Below are positions 6,042 to 12,384 of a stretch of 14,197 nucleotides of DNA, in pieces. The notes under the pieces were generated by a model. That model was not told the origin of the DNA. It did not search any database and saw nothing but the letters and a program-made list of their open reading frames with translations. This stretch comes from Thermoplasmatales archaeon. Lineage in GTDB: Archaea > Thermoplasmatota > JASEFT01 > JAUWIS01. Location: positions 1 to 14,197 of the forward strand of contig JASEEW010000030.1 of assembly GCA_030019485.1 (NCBI GenBank). The letters run 5' to 3'. Numbering within the stretch: position 1 is the stretch's first letter; the number at the start of each line of letters is the position of its first letter. The translations under genes and the position numbers were made by a program.

Positions 6042-6187
6042 TGCAAAAAATAATTCAATTAGAAAAGGAGTCAGGTTATTTCTCAAAATTAGTTTCAGAT
6101 AAACGATTTTTGTTGTTAGTTTTTGCGATAATCTTTTTGGTGACTTTACCCCTATTAAGAAATCTCGAAAAGAACAAATTCAATTGA
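6038..6187 (+). CDS. Small single-pass membrane protein, 49 aa
   Basis: I do not recognise it. It begins MMQKIIQLEKESGYFSK at an ATG overlapping the mbf1 stop (ATGA at 6038-6041), the coupling used throughout this operon. Residues 24-40 (FLLLVFAIIFLVTLPLL) form one membrane helix, followed by the short basic tail RNLEKNKFN. The next open frame overlaps it in another phase and has no start codon. The stop at 6185 could therefore be a frameshift truncation of a longer membrane protein instead of a natural end. Confidence 0.55.
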   Translation: MMQKIIQLEKESGYFSKLVSDKRFLLLVFAIIFLVTLPLLRNLEKNKFN

Positions 6188-6318
6188 ACCGAGCAGAAGG
6201 CAAAAAATCTTGGGCAATATCAGACCTCGATTATACTCATGATTCATGGACAAATGCAAAACAATTAGTTATACAATATGCAAAAGAGCATAATATCGAG
6301 ATAAGAGGTCGGTTATAA
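6103..6318 (+). other. Protein-like open frame without a start codon (possible frameshifted remnant)
   Basis: This stretch is open for 71 codons between a TAA at 6100 and a TAA at 6316, but has no ATG; the only reasonable start is a TTG at 6184. The second half reads like real protein: KKSWAISDLDYTHDSW, then TNAKQLVIQYAKEHNIEIRG. It overlaps the 49-aa membrane gene in another frame. It may be the tail of that gene shifted by a mutation or sequencing error, a decayed gene, or a small gene with a TTG start. I do not recognise a family. Confidence 0.3.
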
Positions 6319-6346
6319 CCACCACCCCAAAGCAATGATATGCCCC

Positions 6347-7201
6347 CTAAAGTTTCACCCTGTACCCACATTTACACACAGCACTATTCCCCCAGATTTT
6401 TAATTTGCTTCCGCATTTCGGGCATACTACTTTTTTCATGAATTCCTCTATCCATGCATTCCTTATCTCAGGTATGTCCTCTTTTTTGATTGTTTGAAGA
6501 ATATTTTTCAGTTCATCTGTTGAGGCGAGTTTGTCAAACATGCTCATACCTGTTTTTTCTTTCTTTTCCTCTTTTTTTGGTAGTTCATATTTTTTGAGTA
6601 AAAACGCTATGTAGATACCGGAAACAAAGCCTCCGATATGCACAATATGCCCAACAGAATCCTGAACAAAAAAGAGTACGTAAACTGTTTCTATTAAAAA
6701 GTAAACAACAGCAACAAGGATTACCGGCACTTTGGTGATTATTGGTCCTAAAGGCGCAATAATCTCATCCTTTGGGTAAAGGAATGCGTATGCGCCCATG
6801 ACCCCAAAGATTGCACCAGATGCACCTATGCCGATTATGTCAGGATTAAGCAAAGGATAGGAATATGTAATCATTGCATTTAACAAAATACCCAATATTC
6901 CTGCTCCAAAATATATGACTGCGAATTTTTTAGAGCCAGCCCTTTCTTCGAATGGCATACCTATAAGCATGAGGAAAATCATGTTCATAATCAGATGAAT
7001 TATGCTTACATGGATGTACATATGTGTGATTATCGTGTAAACTCTGTATGAGAAAAGATAACTTGGCCTGCATCCCAAATCAACAACAATGTTGTTAAAA
7101 ATATTTCTGTTAAACATAATAGCCAAAATAAACACGATGGCAGATACAATGAAGTTTGTAAGAACAATTATCTGACAGAGGTAACGCTTTTTTAACCGCA
7201 T
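6347..7201 (-). CDS. Rhomboid intramembrane serine protease with C-terminal zinc ribbon, 284 aa
   Basis: The rhomboid core is intact. The first membrane segment is LTNFIVSAIVFILAIMF. The catalytic motif GASGAIFGVMGAYAF (about residues 126-140) has the nucleophile Ser, and HIVHIGGFVSGIYIAF has the catalytic His in its own helix. HLIMNMIFL matches the family's HxxxN helix. After the last helix comes a Lys/Glu-rich linker, a predicted helical stretch (ELKNILQTIKKEDIPEIRNAW) and a zinc ribbon (VCPKCGSKL.. and CKCGYRVKL) at the very end, probably cytoplasmic. The ATG at 7201 lacks an SD. The frame stays open upstream for about 20 more hydrophobic codons to the GGAGG at the end of the previous gene, so a non-ATG start adding a helix is possible. 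The spacing suggests co-transcription with the PLD gene. Confidence 0.9.
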   Translation of the reverse strand: MRLKKRYLCQIIVLTNFIVSAIVFILAIMFNRNIFNNIVVDLGCRPSYLFSYRVYTIITHMYIHVSIIHLIMNMIFLMLIGMPFEERAGSKKFAVIYFGAGILGILLNAMITYSYPLLNPDIIGIGASGAIFGVMGAYAFLYPKDEIIAPLGPIITKVPVILVAVVYFLIETVYVLFFVQDSVGHIVHIGGFVSGIYIAFLLKKYELPKKEEKKEKTGMSMFDKLASTDELKNILQTIKKEDIPEIRNAWIEEFMKKVVCPKCGSKLKIWGNSAVCKCGYRVKL

Positions 7202-7257
7202 ATAGATAAAACTTGCAACAATTATTGATAATATACCTATGGATGAAAGATGAATTT

Positions 7258-9303
7258 TTACCGCCTCCTTCTATATATATCCCTGACGACAGAAACAATT
7301 AATATGATTATGATTACAAGAAACACAATCCACCATGAAGATAGATTCTGTCCTGCTTTCTCATCAGTTGATATGTCTTCATTTTCTGTCTCATTTCCTG
7401 TATTCCAATCATAAAAAAATGCGCTTGTGAAATACTCTGCAACATCCCTGTTTTTAATTATAACACCTGCTTCCCTGTTTTCTATCACAGCACTTCTCCC
7501 CCAGTTGATGCTTGAAATCAATGTTTTGTTTCCATCAACGATCACACCCTTATTATGAATCTTACTCAAATTTTTTATGTAAACAAGTTTTGCCTGAAGA
7601 GTCAGATTTTTTTCTTCTGCAACCTGATTTATATAGGCAACAGTATCCAGATTATCTGTAGTATTATCATCTGAATCAACATATCTTGCATCCAGCAATA
7701 TCTTTACATCACACCCCCTTTTTGCCGCATCAATTGCTGCATTTAGGTATAGGTTATGATATGTATTGCTATCGTTCCAGTTGAGATAATAGCTTTTTTC
7801 ATCGCTCCAGTTAAAGAAAAGTTTTTTATCTTTTGTCCTTCTATCAACCCAATCAATATTGCAACTCGCCTGCTCAATATATACGGACGTTTTTGCAGAG
7901 TTTATCATGCCAATAACGGATTCTGTTTCAAGTAATGATGTGTCAGGTGAAAGAACAGGTGAAACATTAAACAAACCATTTATTGTTATTCCTGAAAACA
8001 CTGGTTCGTAGTTTCCTGTATAAATTGCTTCATCAAATTTGAACCAGTCAGGAGGATTCCCATATTTTGAATGATTTGGTGTGAATGGAAAACTGTCTTT
8101 CATTTCAGGATTCCAGTCATCAAAAAAAACGTCTGAGAAATATTTTGAAACATTTTTATTTCTAACAACAACACCCCATCCCCTGTTGCCGTAACTGTTG
8201 TCTGTTGGTATGCCTGTCTGCTTCAGGTTTTCAGATGATATTATCACACTACTGTTATCAACTACTATAAACTTGTTGTGAACATATCTATACCTATCAT
8301 GAATATCCTGTTTATCATCATTTATCATGAACCTTACCTCTGTTCCATTCTCATAAAGTATTTTTGCAATATATTTTTCAGCATACGCCTCTCTGTAGGG
8401 ATAAGGGTTTTGTTCATAATATGTGCCGTTAACGTTTGTCATGTTCCAGAATGCAGGCATTCCCTCAAGGAGCACTTTAATAGCAACATTTCTTTTTGAT
8501 GCACTGACTAAATGTTCTGCAATGTCCATGCTTGTGAGCTGGTAAACACTGATGTATATTGATTCTTTTGCATTATCTATCTCATTAACAATTGTTCCAT
8601 AGCTTGAGTCAGGTGAAACAAAGCATGTGACATTCCCATTAAATGAAAATGTTTCATAAGGAAAATCTGACTGGCCGATTTTATACATCCTTAACGAGTC
8701 CCAGTCAGATGATGTGTTGGTATCAAGATACGCTCCTGTTTCTTCATCAGTATTTCTTCTAAGAACAGTTCCTTCACCAACACCCTTTGCAGGGTTTGAG
8801 TTCCAACCAACACCATCATAATCCAAGTCACCGTAAACAACAACGTCAACAACATTATTCTGATTGTCTTTCAGGATAACATCATCACCGGTGTTGGCGA
8901 GCCTTAAATTACCCTCTCCATTAATAAGGGGCACATCATCCATGCTATTATTATAATATGCAAAATCTGGTTTGAAATACATCTCCTCATAAAAAGCAGA
9001 AGCGTTCCTTGTTACATAAAAACTATTGTTTGAGCTTAAAATTGTTCCTTCAGGAAAAACAGCGTCTCCTTCCGAATCCGAAATACTCCAGTTCCCAATA
9101 TCCACATCCTCAGATGTAGGATTATAGATTCTCACATATTCCTCAGGCTCATCTTTAAGATAGGTGTCATAGTAAACCTCAACAATAAGAACAGAGTTTA
9201 AATCTGAAGGCATCCTGTTTTCATGCATCTCACAGTTCATATTGGGTATCATTGAAAATAACAAAATGCCAAGGACAAAGGACATGAGTATTTTTTTCTT
9301 CAT
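7258..9303 (-). CDS. Secreted, membrane-anchored LTD/phospholipase-D nuclease-like protein, 681 aa
   Basis: Domain order: signal peptide (MKKKILMSFVLGILLFSM), a lamin-tail domain (about 35-200: VEVYYDTYLKDEPEEYVRIYN, then VDIGNWSISDSEG), and two PLD repeats. Repeat 1 has VHNKFIVVDNSSVIISSENL near residue 340. Repeat 2 has IHNKGVIVDGNKTLISSINW near residue 590, followed by NREAGVII. Both keep the HxK of the HKD motif with a downstream D or S/N, so two half-sites can form one active centre. The C-terminus has a single membrane helix (WWIVFLVIIIILIVSVV) and an RRRR stop signal. The catalytic part is thus outside the cell, attached to the membrane. Substrate may be DNA, phospholipid or another phosphodiester. 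Asn-x-Ser/Thr sites are frequent, as in a glycosylated archaeal surface protein. A leaderless promoter is likely. Confidence 0.9.
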   Translation of the reverse strand: MKKKILMSFVLGILLFSMIPNMNCEMHENRMPSDLNSVLIVEVYYDTYLKDEPEEYVRIYNPTSEDVDIGNWSISDSEGDAVFPEGTILSSNNSFYVTRNASAFYEEMYFKPDFAYYNNSMDDVPLINGEGNLRLANTGDDVILKDNQNNVVDVVVYGDLDYDGVGWNSNPAKGVGEGTVLRRNTDEETGAYLDTNTSSDWDSLRMYKIGQSDFPYETFSFNGNVTCFVSPDSSYGTIVNEIDNAKESIYISVYQLTSMDIAEHLVSASKRNVAIKVLLEGMPAFWNMTNVNGTYYEQNPYPYREAYAEKYIAKILYENGTEVRFMINDDKQDIHDRYRYVHNKFIVVDNSSVIISSENLKQTGIPTDNSYGNRGWGVVVRNKNVSKYFSDVFFDDWNPEMKDSFPFTPNHSKYGNPPDWFKFDEAIYTGNYEPVFSGITINGLFNVSPVLSPDTSLLETESVIGMINSAKTSVYIEQASCNIDWVDRRTKDKKLFFNWSDEKSYYLNWNDSNTYHNLYLNAAIDAAKRGCDVKILLDARYVDSDDNTTDNLDTVAYINQVAEEKNLTLQAKLVYIKNLSKIHNKGVIVDGNKTLISSINWGRSAVIENREAGVIIKNRDVAEYFTSAFFYDWNTGNETENEDISTDEKAGQNLSSWWIVFLVIIIILIVSVVRDIYRRRR

Positions 9304-9326
9304 CAGAAACAGGATTTGATTTCAGG

Positions 9327-9336
9327 CTTATTAAAC
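9327..9336 (-). promoter_or_regulatory. TATA box of the LTD/PLD gene
   Basis: GTTTAATAAG on the minus strand is centred about 27 bases before the ATG at 9303, which suggests a leaderless transcript. It lies just after the tRNA-Ala gene. Confidence 0.45.
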
Positions 9337-9369
9337 TTCCACTTTTAGAAAAAAGTGGACCCGTCGGGA

Positions 9370-9492
9370 ATTTCGGTTTTGTGAAACCATGCTGTTTAAA
9401 TTCCTCCCTTAATTATTCTGCCTTTCTAAGGGAAATGCTCGATTCGGAGGAATCAAAGATTCCTCCTCTCTCGGGTTTTGTTTCACAAAACC
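9370..9492 (-). other. tRNA-Ala intron 2, T-loop 59/60, 123 nt
   Basis: A canonical hBHBh' motif: outer helix TCGGG:CCCGA (the T-stem), central helix TTCG:CGAA, 5' bulge AGG, 3' bulge ATT, and inner helix GTTTTGTGAAAC:GTTTCACAAAAC (12 bp). Cutting after the second bulge bases gives T-loop TTCGAGT. Inside lies a perfect 9-bp hairpin with loop AAA (9446-9454/9458-9466). The 5' helix strand can alternatively fold on itself (GGGTTTTGT facing ACAAAACCC). Confidence 0.92.
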
Positions 9493-9514
9493 CTCGAACC
9501 CGAGGCCTCATGCT

Positions 9515-9612
9515 ATTCTGATATGCGAAAAAGAATTGGTAAATTGCAAACAATCTCTCTTCTTTTTCGCCAGCGTTTTTCTTTTCTCTTTGAGAAAAGA
9601 GAAAAGGGCCGT
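9515..9612 (-). other. tRNA-Ala intron 1, anticodon loop 37/38, 98 nt
   Basis: Central helix TTTG:CAGA (one G-U), 5' bulge CAA and 3' bulge ATA lie next to the stem CATGC:GCATG. Cutting after the second base of each bulge restores loop TTTGCAA. The second flanking helix of a full BHB is weak, so this is a relaxed motif. The intron begins with a pyrimidine/purine hairpin (arms 9581-9590 and 9597-9606), as in the Thr and His introns, and contains an 11-bp helix GCGAAAAAGAA:TTCTTTTTCGC. Confidence 0.85.
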
Positions 9613-9648
9613 TGCAAAGCATGCGATCTTCCACTGATCTACGGGCCC

Positions 9649-9847
9649 ACAACGGAAAAATCTTTGATTTTTCCGTTAATGGAAGATTGTTTTGATTGAA
9701 TAAATAGATTATGGGAATAATGCCGATTCGCAGGAAAACACAATTTTCCTGCTCACAAAAAATCTCTCTGAGATTTTTTGTAACAGATGAGAATTGATTA
9801 ACGAACAAATACTTAGCACAAAAAATAAAATCAGTTATGGAGATCCT
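9649..9847 (-). promoter_or_regulatory. Leader and promoter region of tRNA-Ala, hairpin-rich
   Basis: No gene is seen. Directly before the tRNA is a perfect 12-bp hairpin with loop TTT (AACGGAAAAATC facing its complement, about 9652-9678). Further on are CAGGAAAA facing TTTTCCTG (about 9731-9751) and ACAAAAAATCTC facing GAGATTTTTTGT with loop TCT (about 9757-9783). A TATA-like TTTATTC (complement of 9698-9704) lies 51-56 bases before the tRNA. The tRNA may also be read from the 16S promoter. Confidence 0.4.
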
Positions 9848-9880
9848 CTGACGCTTAACAACTAGTGATTACCTACCAAT
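9848..9880 (-). ncRNA. 3' arm of the pre-16S processing stem
   Basis: Pairs with 11624-11656. The outer helix is a perfect 14 bp (9848-9861 with 11643-11656), followed by a 3-nt bulge TAG, the central helix TCAC:GTGA, and the inner helix 9870-9880 with 11624-11634 (11 bp, one G-U). This is the BHB-containing long stem that archaeal splicing endonuclease cuts to release pre-16S. Confidence 0.85.
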
Positions 9881-10026
9881 TCTGCACACAAATTTTTTTG
9901 TTGTTTTTATAGGAGGTGATCCATCCGCAGGTTCCCCTACGGATACCTTGTTACGACTTAACCCTCCTTGCTGAATTCGAGTTCGAGCAAAGCAAAAACT
10001 TCACCCTCATTCAAACCCAACTCGGA

Positions 10027-10059
<33 letters not shown>

Positions 10060-10531
10060 GCGTATTCACCGCCTGATGTTGACAGGCGATTACTACGGAT
10101 TCCAGCTTCATGAGGATGAGTTTCAATCCTCAATCCGAACTATGACTGGGTTTCGGGATTAACTTCCTCTTTCGAGGTTGTAGCCCATTGTCCCAGCCTT
10201 TGTAGCGCACGTGTAGCCCGGGGGATTCGGGGCGTACTGACCTACCGTAGCCCCCTCCTTCCTCTGGCTTAGCGCCAGCGGTCCCTCCAGTGTCCTCGGC
10301 TTTCGGAAAAGCCGTTAGTAACTAGAGGTAGGGGTCTCGTTCGTTATCTGACTTAACAGAATGCCTTACGGTACGAACTGACGACGGCCATGCACCACCT
10401 CTCGGAAAATTAGGCAAAGTCATTAGCCTGGCCTTCATATAACCGTCGCCCCCGGTGAGCTTTCCGGCGTTGAATCCAATTAAACCGCACGCTCCACCCG
10501 TTGCGGTGCTCCCCCGCCAATTCCTTTAAGT

Positions 10532-10581
10532 AAACTGTTCGCGAAGCAAACTGTTTAGAGCAGGAGTTCGCTCCTGCGAAT
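10532..10581 (-). other. 50-nt intron in 16S rRNA at E. coli position 908/909
   Basis: A textbook hBHBh' motif in the transcript: outer helix AAG:CTT, central helix ACTG:CAGT, 5' bulge AAA, 3' bulge TTA, inner helix TTCGC:GCGAA. Cutting after the second bulge bases joins GACTGAA to ACTTAAAGG, the universal sequence. The interior forms two hairpins, GCAGGAG facing CTCCTGC and GTTTGC facing GCGAAC with loop TTC. Position 908 is a known intron site in crenarchaeal 16S genes; those are usually far longer. Confidence 0.93.
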
Positions 10582-10700
10582 TTCAGTCTTGCGACCGTAC
10601 TCCCCAGGTAATAGGCTTAACAACTTCTCTCCGGCACTGGATGTTCCCATAGAACCCCCAACACCAAGCCTACAGCGTTTACACCCTGGACTACCGGGGT

Positions 10701-10777
10701 TTTTAGTAGGGATAAGGTTTAAGGTGCAAGGTTTAAGTTTTACAACTTACATCTTACACCTTACAACTTACACCTAA
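10701..10777 (-). other. 77-nt heptad-repeat intron in 16S rRNA at E. coli position 793/794
   Basis: It splits the universal GATTAGAT/ACCCC. Near-canonical BHB: central helix TTAG:CTAA, 5' bulge ATT, 3' bulge AAA, inner helix TAGG:CCTA, outer helix GGG:CCC with one unpaired A. The expected cuts restore GATTAGATACCCC exactly. The interior is a run of 7-nt units (AAGGTGT, AAGTTGT, AAGGTGT, AAGATGT, AAGTTGT) followed by units of the opposite sense (TTAAACC, TTGCACC, TTAAACC), so it folds back on itself. It is clearly related to the tRNA-His T-loop intron at 12310-12384. Confidence 0.9.
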
Positions 10778-10842
10778 ATCTAATCCCGTTTGCGCCCCAG
10801 GGCTTCGTTCCTTACTGTCGGATCCGTTCTAGTCAGACGCCT

Positions 10843-10890
10843 TAGCGTTGCGGAAGCAACGATAAATGAGGAAAATTTGCTTCCGAAATT
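10843..10890 (-). other. 48-nt insertion in 16S rRNA near E. coli position 729
   Basis: It interrupts the conserved GCGAAGGCG. Removing 48 nt restores GTTGCGAAGGCG; the exact cut is ambiguous by one or two bases because of shared A residues. The insertion pairs CGGAAGCAA with TTGCTTCCG, and the flanking GTTG pairs with CAAC, with about 8 nt unpaired on one side. I cannot draw a canonical BHB, so it may use a relaxed motif or may stay in the rRNA. Confidence 0.7.
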
Positions 10891-11211
10891 TCGCAACTGA
10901 TAGTCCCTCCAGGATTACAGGATTTTACCCCTACCCCAGAAGTACTTCTAACCTCTCCCGGTCCCAAGTCCAGCAGTCTTCCCGGAATTCGAATTGTTGA
11001 GCAATTCGATTTACCCAGAAATTTACCAGACCAGCTACGAACGTTTTAGACCCAATAATAACGACCACCACTTGGGCTGCGGGTATTACCGCGGCGGCTG
11101 GCACCCGTCTTACCCAGCCCTTACTCCCCCTGTTTTTTAGACAGGGGAACAGCCTATGCAAAAGCATAGGCACTTAGGATTCCCTCGTCGTGCTTGCGCA
11201 CATTGCGAAGT

Positions 11212-11243
<32 letters not shown>

Positions 11244-11550
11244 CTCATGTCTCAGAGTCCATCTCCGGGCAACCACTCTCATGGCCCGTACCCGTTGTAG
11301 GTTAACAAGTGCGTTACACTTGCTACAGCCTGATAGGCCGCAGACTCATCCTTCGACGTCGAAACTTTCAGTCTAGAAGCATTCCAGCATCCTAGACCTA
11401 TGGGGTATTATTCTCAGTTTCCCGAGATTATCCCCCATCGAAGGGTAGATTGTCCACGTGTTACTGAGCGGTGCGCCAAGATTGCTCTTTGACTCGCATG
11501 GCTTAAGCGTATCCTAATAGCGGTGGCCTCTGGCAGGATCAACCAGAGTT

Positions 11551-11614
11551 TGAAACTCCGCAACCAGGATGAAATCGAATCTTCTTATGTTAAATTTCAT
11601 GTTGCGGAGTTTCA
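11551..11614 (-). ncRNA. Hairpin in the 16S leader next to the mature 5' end
   Basis: A perfect 14-bp inverted repeat (11551-11564 with 11601-11614) encloses a 36-nt loop that itself contains ATGAAAT facing ATTTCAT. It lies inside the processing stem and abuts the mature 5' end, so it may guide 5' maturation. Confidence 0.7.
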
Positions 11615-11623
11615 CGGTCTCTC

Positions 11624-11656
11624 ATTGGCAGGTATTTTTCACTTGTTAAGCGTCAG
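11624..11656 (-). ncRNA. 5' arm of the pre-16S processing stem
   Basis: Partner of 9848-9880. The outer 14-bp helix is 11643-11656, the central helix GTGA is the complement of 11639-11642, an AAAA bulge follows (11635-11638), and the inner helix is 11624-11634. Confidence 0.85.
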
Positions 11657-11743
11657 ATTCAAGAGCCCCAGCATATTATGCCAGCATTCTTAATCTCCAC
11701 ATGGAATGTATAGTATTTAGTTGCGTTTCCAGATGGCTTTAGA

Positions 11744-11760
11744 CATATATATTGCTTTCG
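11744..11760 (-). promoter_or_regulatory. Probable 16S promoter
   Basis: On the minus strand CGAAAGC is followed by AATATATATG, a BRE-plus-TATA arrangement. A start near 11723 would give a leader of about 65 nt before the processing stem. Confidence 0.45.
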
Positions 11761-11982
11761 TCATTTTTTATAATAACTAATTTGTTTTTACTTGTATTTA
11801 TAATCTTCGCTTGATTGGCATTATTCCTGCCTCCGCAAATATTTTTTGATGATAAATGATATATTCTAATAATCCAATCCTTTATTTGCAGCATGGAAAT
11901 TTTCCCCTGGAAATTTTCTGTTCTCTGCAAGGAACTTCATTCCTTGCGCTCACAGGTTTTTGCTATGCAAAAATCTGTTCGT
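11761..11982 (+). promoter_or_regulatory. Promoter and hairpin leader of tRNA-His
   Basis: No protein gene is seen in this AT-rich gap between divergent RNA genes. A TATA-like TTTATTTG (11881-11888) lies about 100 bases before the tRNA. The presumed leader contains GCAAGGAA facing TTCCTTGC (11927-11934/11940-11947) and a 12-bp hairpin with loop TAT and one G-U pair (11952-11963/11967-11978). The second hairpin ends six bases before the tRNA. Confidence 0.4.
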
Positions 11983-12021
11983 GGCCGGGATGGGGTAGCC
12001 TGGTATCCTGTGGGACTGTGG

Positions 12022-12288
12022 CAGTCTTTTCTCTTTTCTTTACAAGAAAAGAGAAATTCATAGGAGTTCTACTCCTATTCTCTACAAATTTGCAAGACAA
12101 ATTTGTAGAATGTCTGACGATCTACGGAATTTGCTTTGCAAATTCCGTAAGATGCTAGGAAAACGCCTTTCGACGTTTTCCGTCGCAAAAGAGAAAAGAA
12201 TGACAGATTGCCTTTTGGCAATCTGCCCATGCCCACTATAAGTAGGTAGTTTTTCTTCTTTTGTAAAAAGAAGAAAAGGGCTGCAGTG
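12022..12288 (+). other. tRNA-His intron 1, anticodon loop 37/38, 267 nt
   Basis: BHB: central helix CTGT:GCAG (one G-U), 5' bulge GGC, 3' bulge TGA, inner helix AGTCTTTT with AAAAGGGCT (G-U pairs). The cuts give loop CTGTGGA. Hairpins inside: a pyrimidine/purine stem (12028-12040/12044-12056), ATAGGAGT with loop TCT (12060-12078), a 12-bp stem (12081-12092/12098-12109), a perfect 12-bp stem with loop TTT (12123-12134/12138-12149), GGAAAACG facing CGTTTTCC (12158-12165/12174-12181), and AGATTGCC facing GGCAATCT. The part from about 12123 to 12186 matches the tRNA-Thr intron. No credible protein. Confidence 0.9.
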
Positions 12289-12309
12289 ATCCCTTGACCC
12301 GAGTTCAAA

Positions 12310-12384
12310 AGATGCAAGGTATAAGTTGTAAGGGGTAAGTTGTAAGTACTTATCCCTTAAACCTTACACCTTAAACCTTGAAAA
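12310..12384 (+). other. tRNA-His intron 2, T-loop 59/60, 75-nt heptad-repeat element
   Basis: Outer helix CCGAG:CTCGG (T-stem), central helix TTCA:TGAA, 5' bulge AAA, 3' bulge AAT; cutting after the second bases restores T-loop TTCAAAT. The inner helix begins after a few unpaired bases. The body is made of 7-nt units (AAGGTAT, AAGTTGT, AAGGGGT, AAGTTGT) followed by reverse-sense units (TTAAACC, TTACACC, TTAAACC), forming a long snap-back with an 11-bp core. It is homologous to the 16S insertion at 10701-10777, in the same orientation to transcription. Confidence 0.9.

Larger units (their letters stand above)
9356..9648 (-). tRNA. tRNA-Ala(TGC) with two introns
   Basis: Minus-strand exons are 9648-9613, 9514-9493 and 9369-9356 (72 nt when joined). 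The acceptor is GGGCCCG:CGGGTCC with one G-U pair, then T8 A9, D-stem GATC/GATC, anticodon stem CATGC:GCATG and loop TTTGCAA (anticodon TGC). The T-stem is TCGGG:CCCGA with loop TTCGAGT, and the discriminator is A. It is interrupted in the anticodon loop (37/38) and in the T-loop (59/60). It lies downstream of 16S on the same strand, the usual place of tRNA-Ala in archaeal rRNA operons. Just past the 3' end the DNA can form a CCACTTTT/AAAAGTGG hairpin (about 9339-9358) that includes the last tRNA bases. Confidence 0.93.

Noticed and set aside
9413..9808. 131-aa frame across tRNA-Ala and its leader
   Set aside because: It runs through tRNA exons and hairpins and has no plausible start or composition.
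10532..10890. 16S pseudogene interpretation of the three insertions
   Set aside because: All conserved blocks are intact, two insertions have clear BHB motifs, and the processing stem is perfect.
11104..11175. Further 16S insertion (CCCCCTG..CAGGGG and GCCTATGC..GCATAGGC hairpins)
   Set aside because: Their place and size fit the normal variable helices of archaeal 16S near position 450-480.
12075..12317. 80-aa frame inside tRNA-His intron 1
   Set aside because: It reads through the hairpins antisense to the tRNA; no homing-endonuclease motif such as LAGLIDADG is seen.
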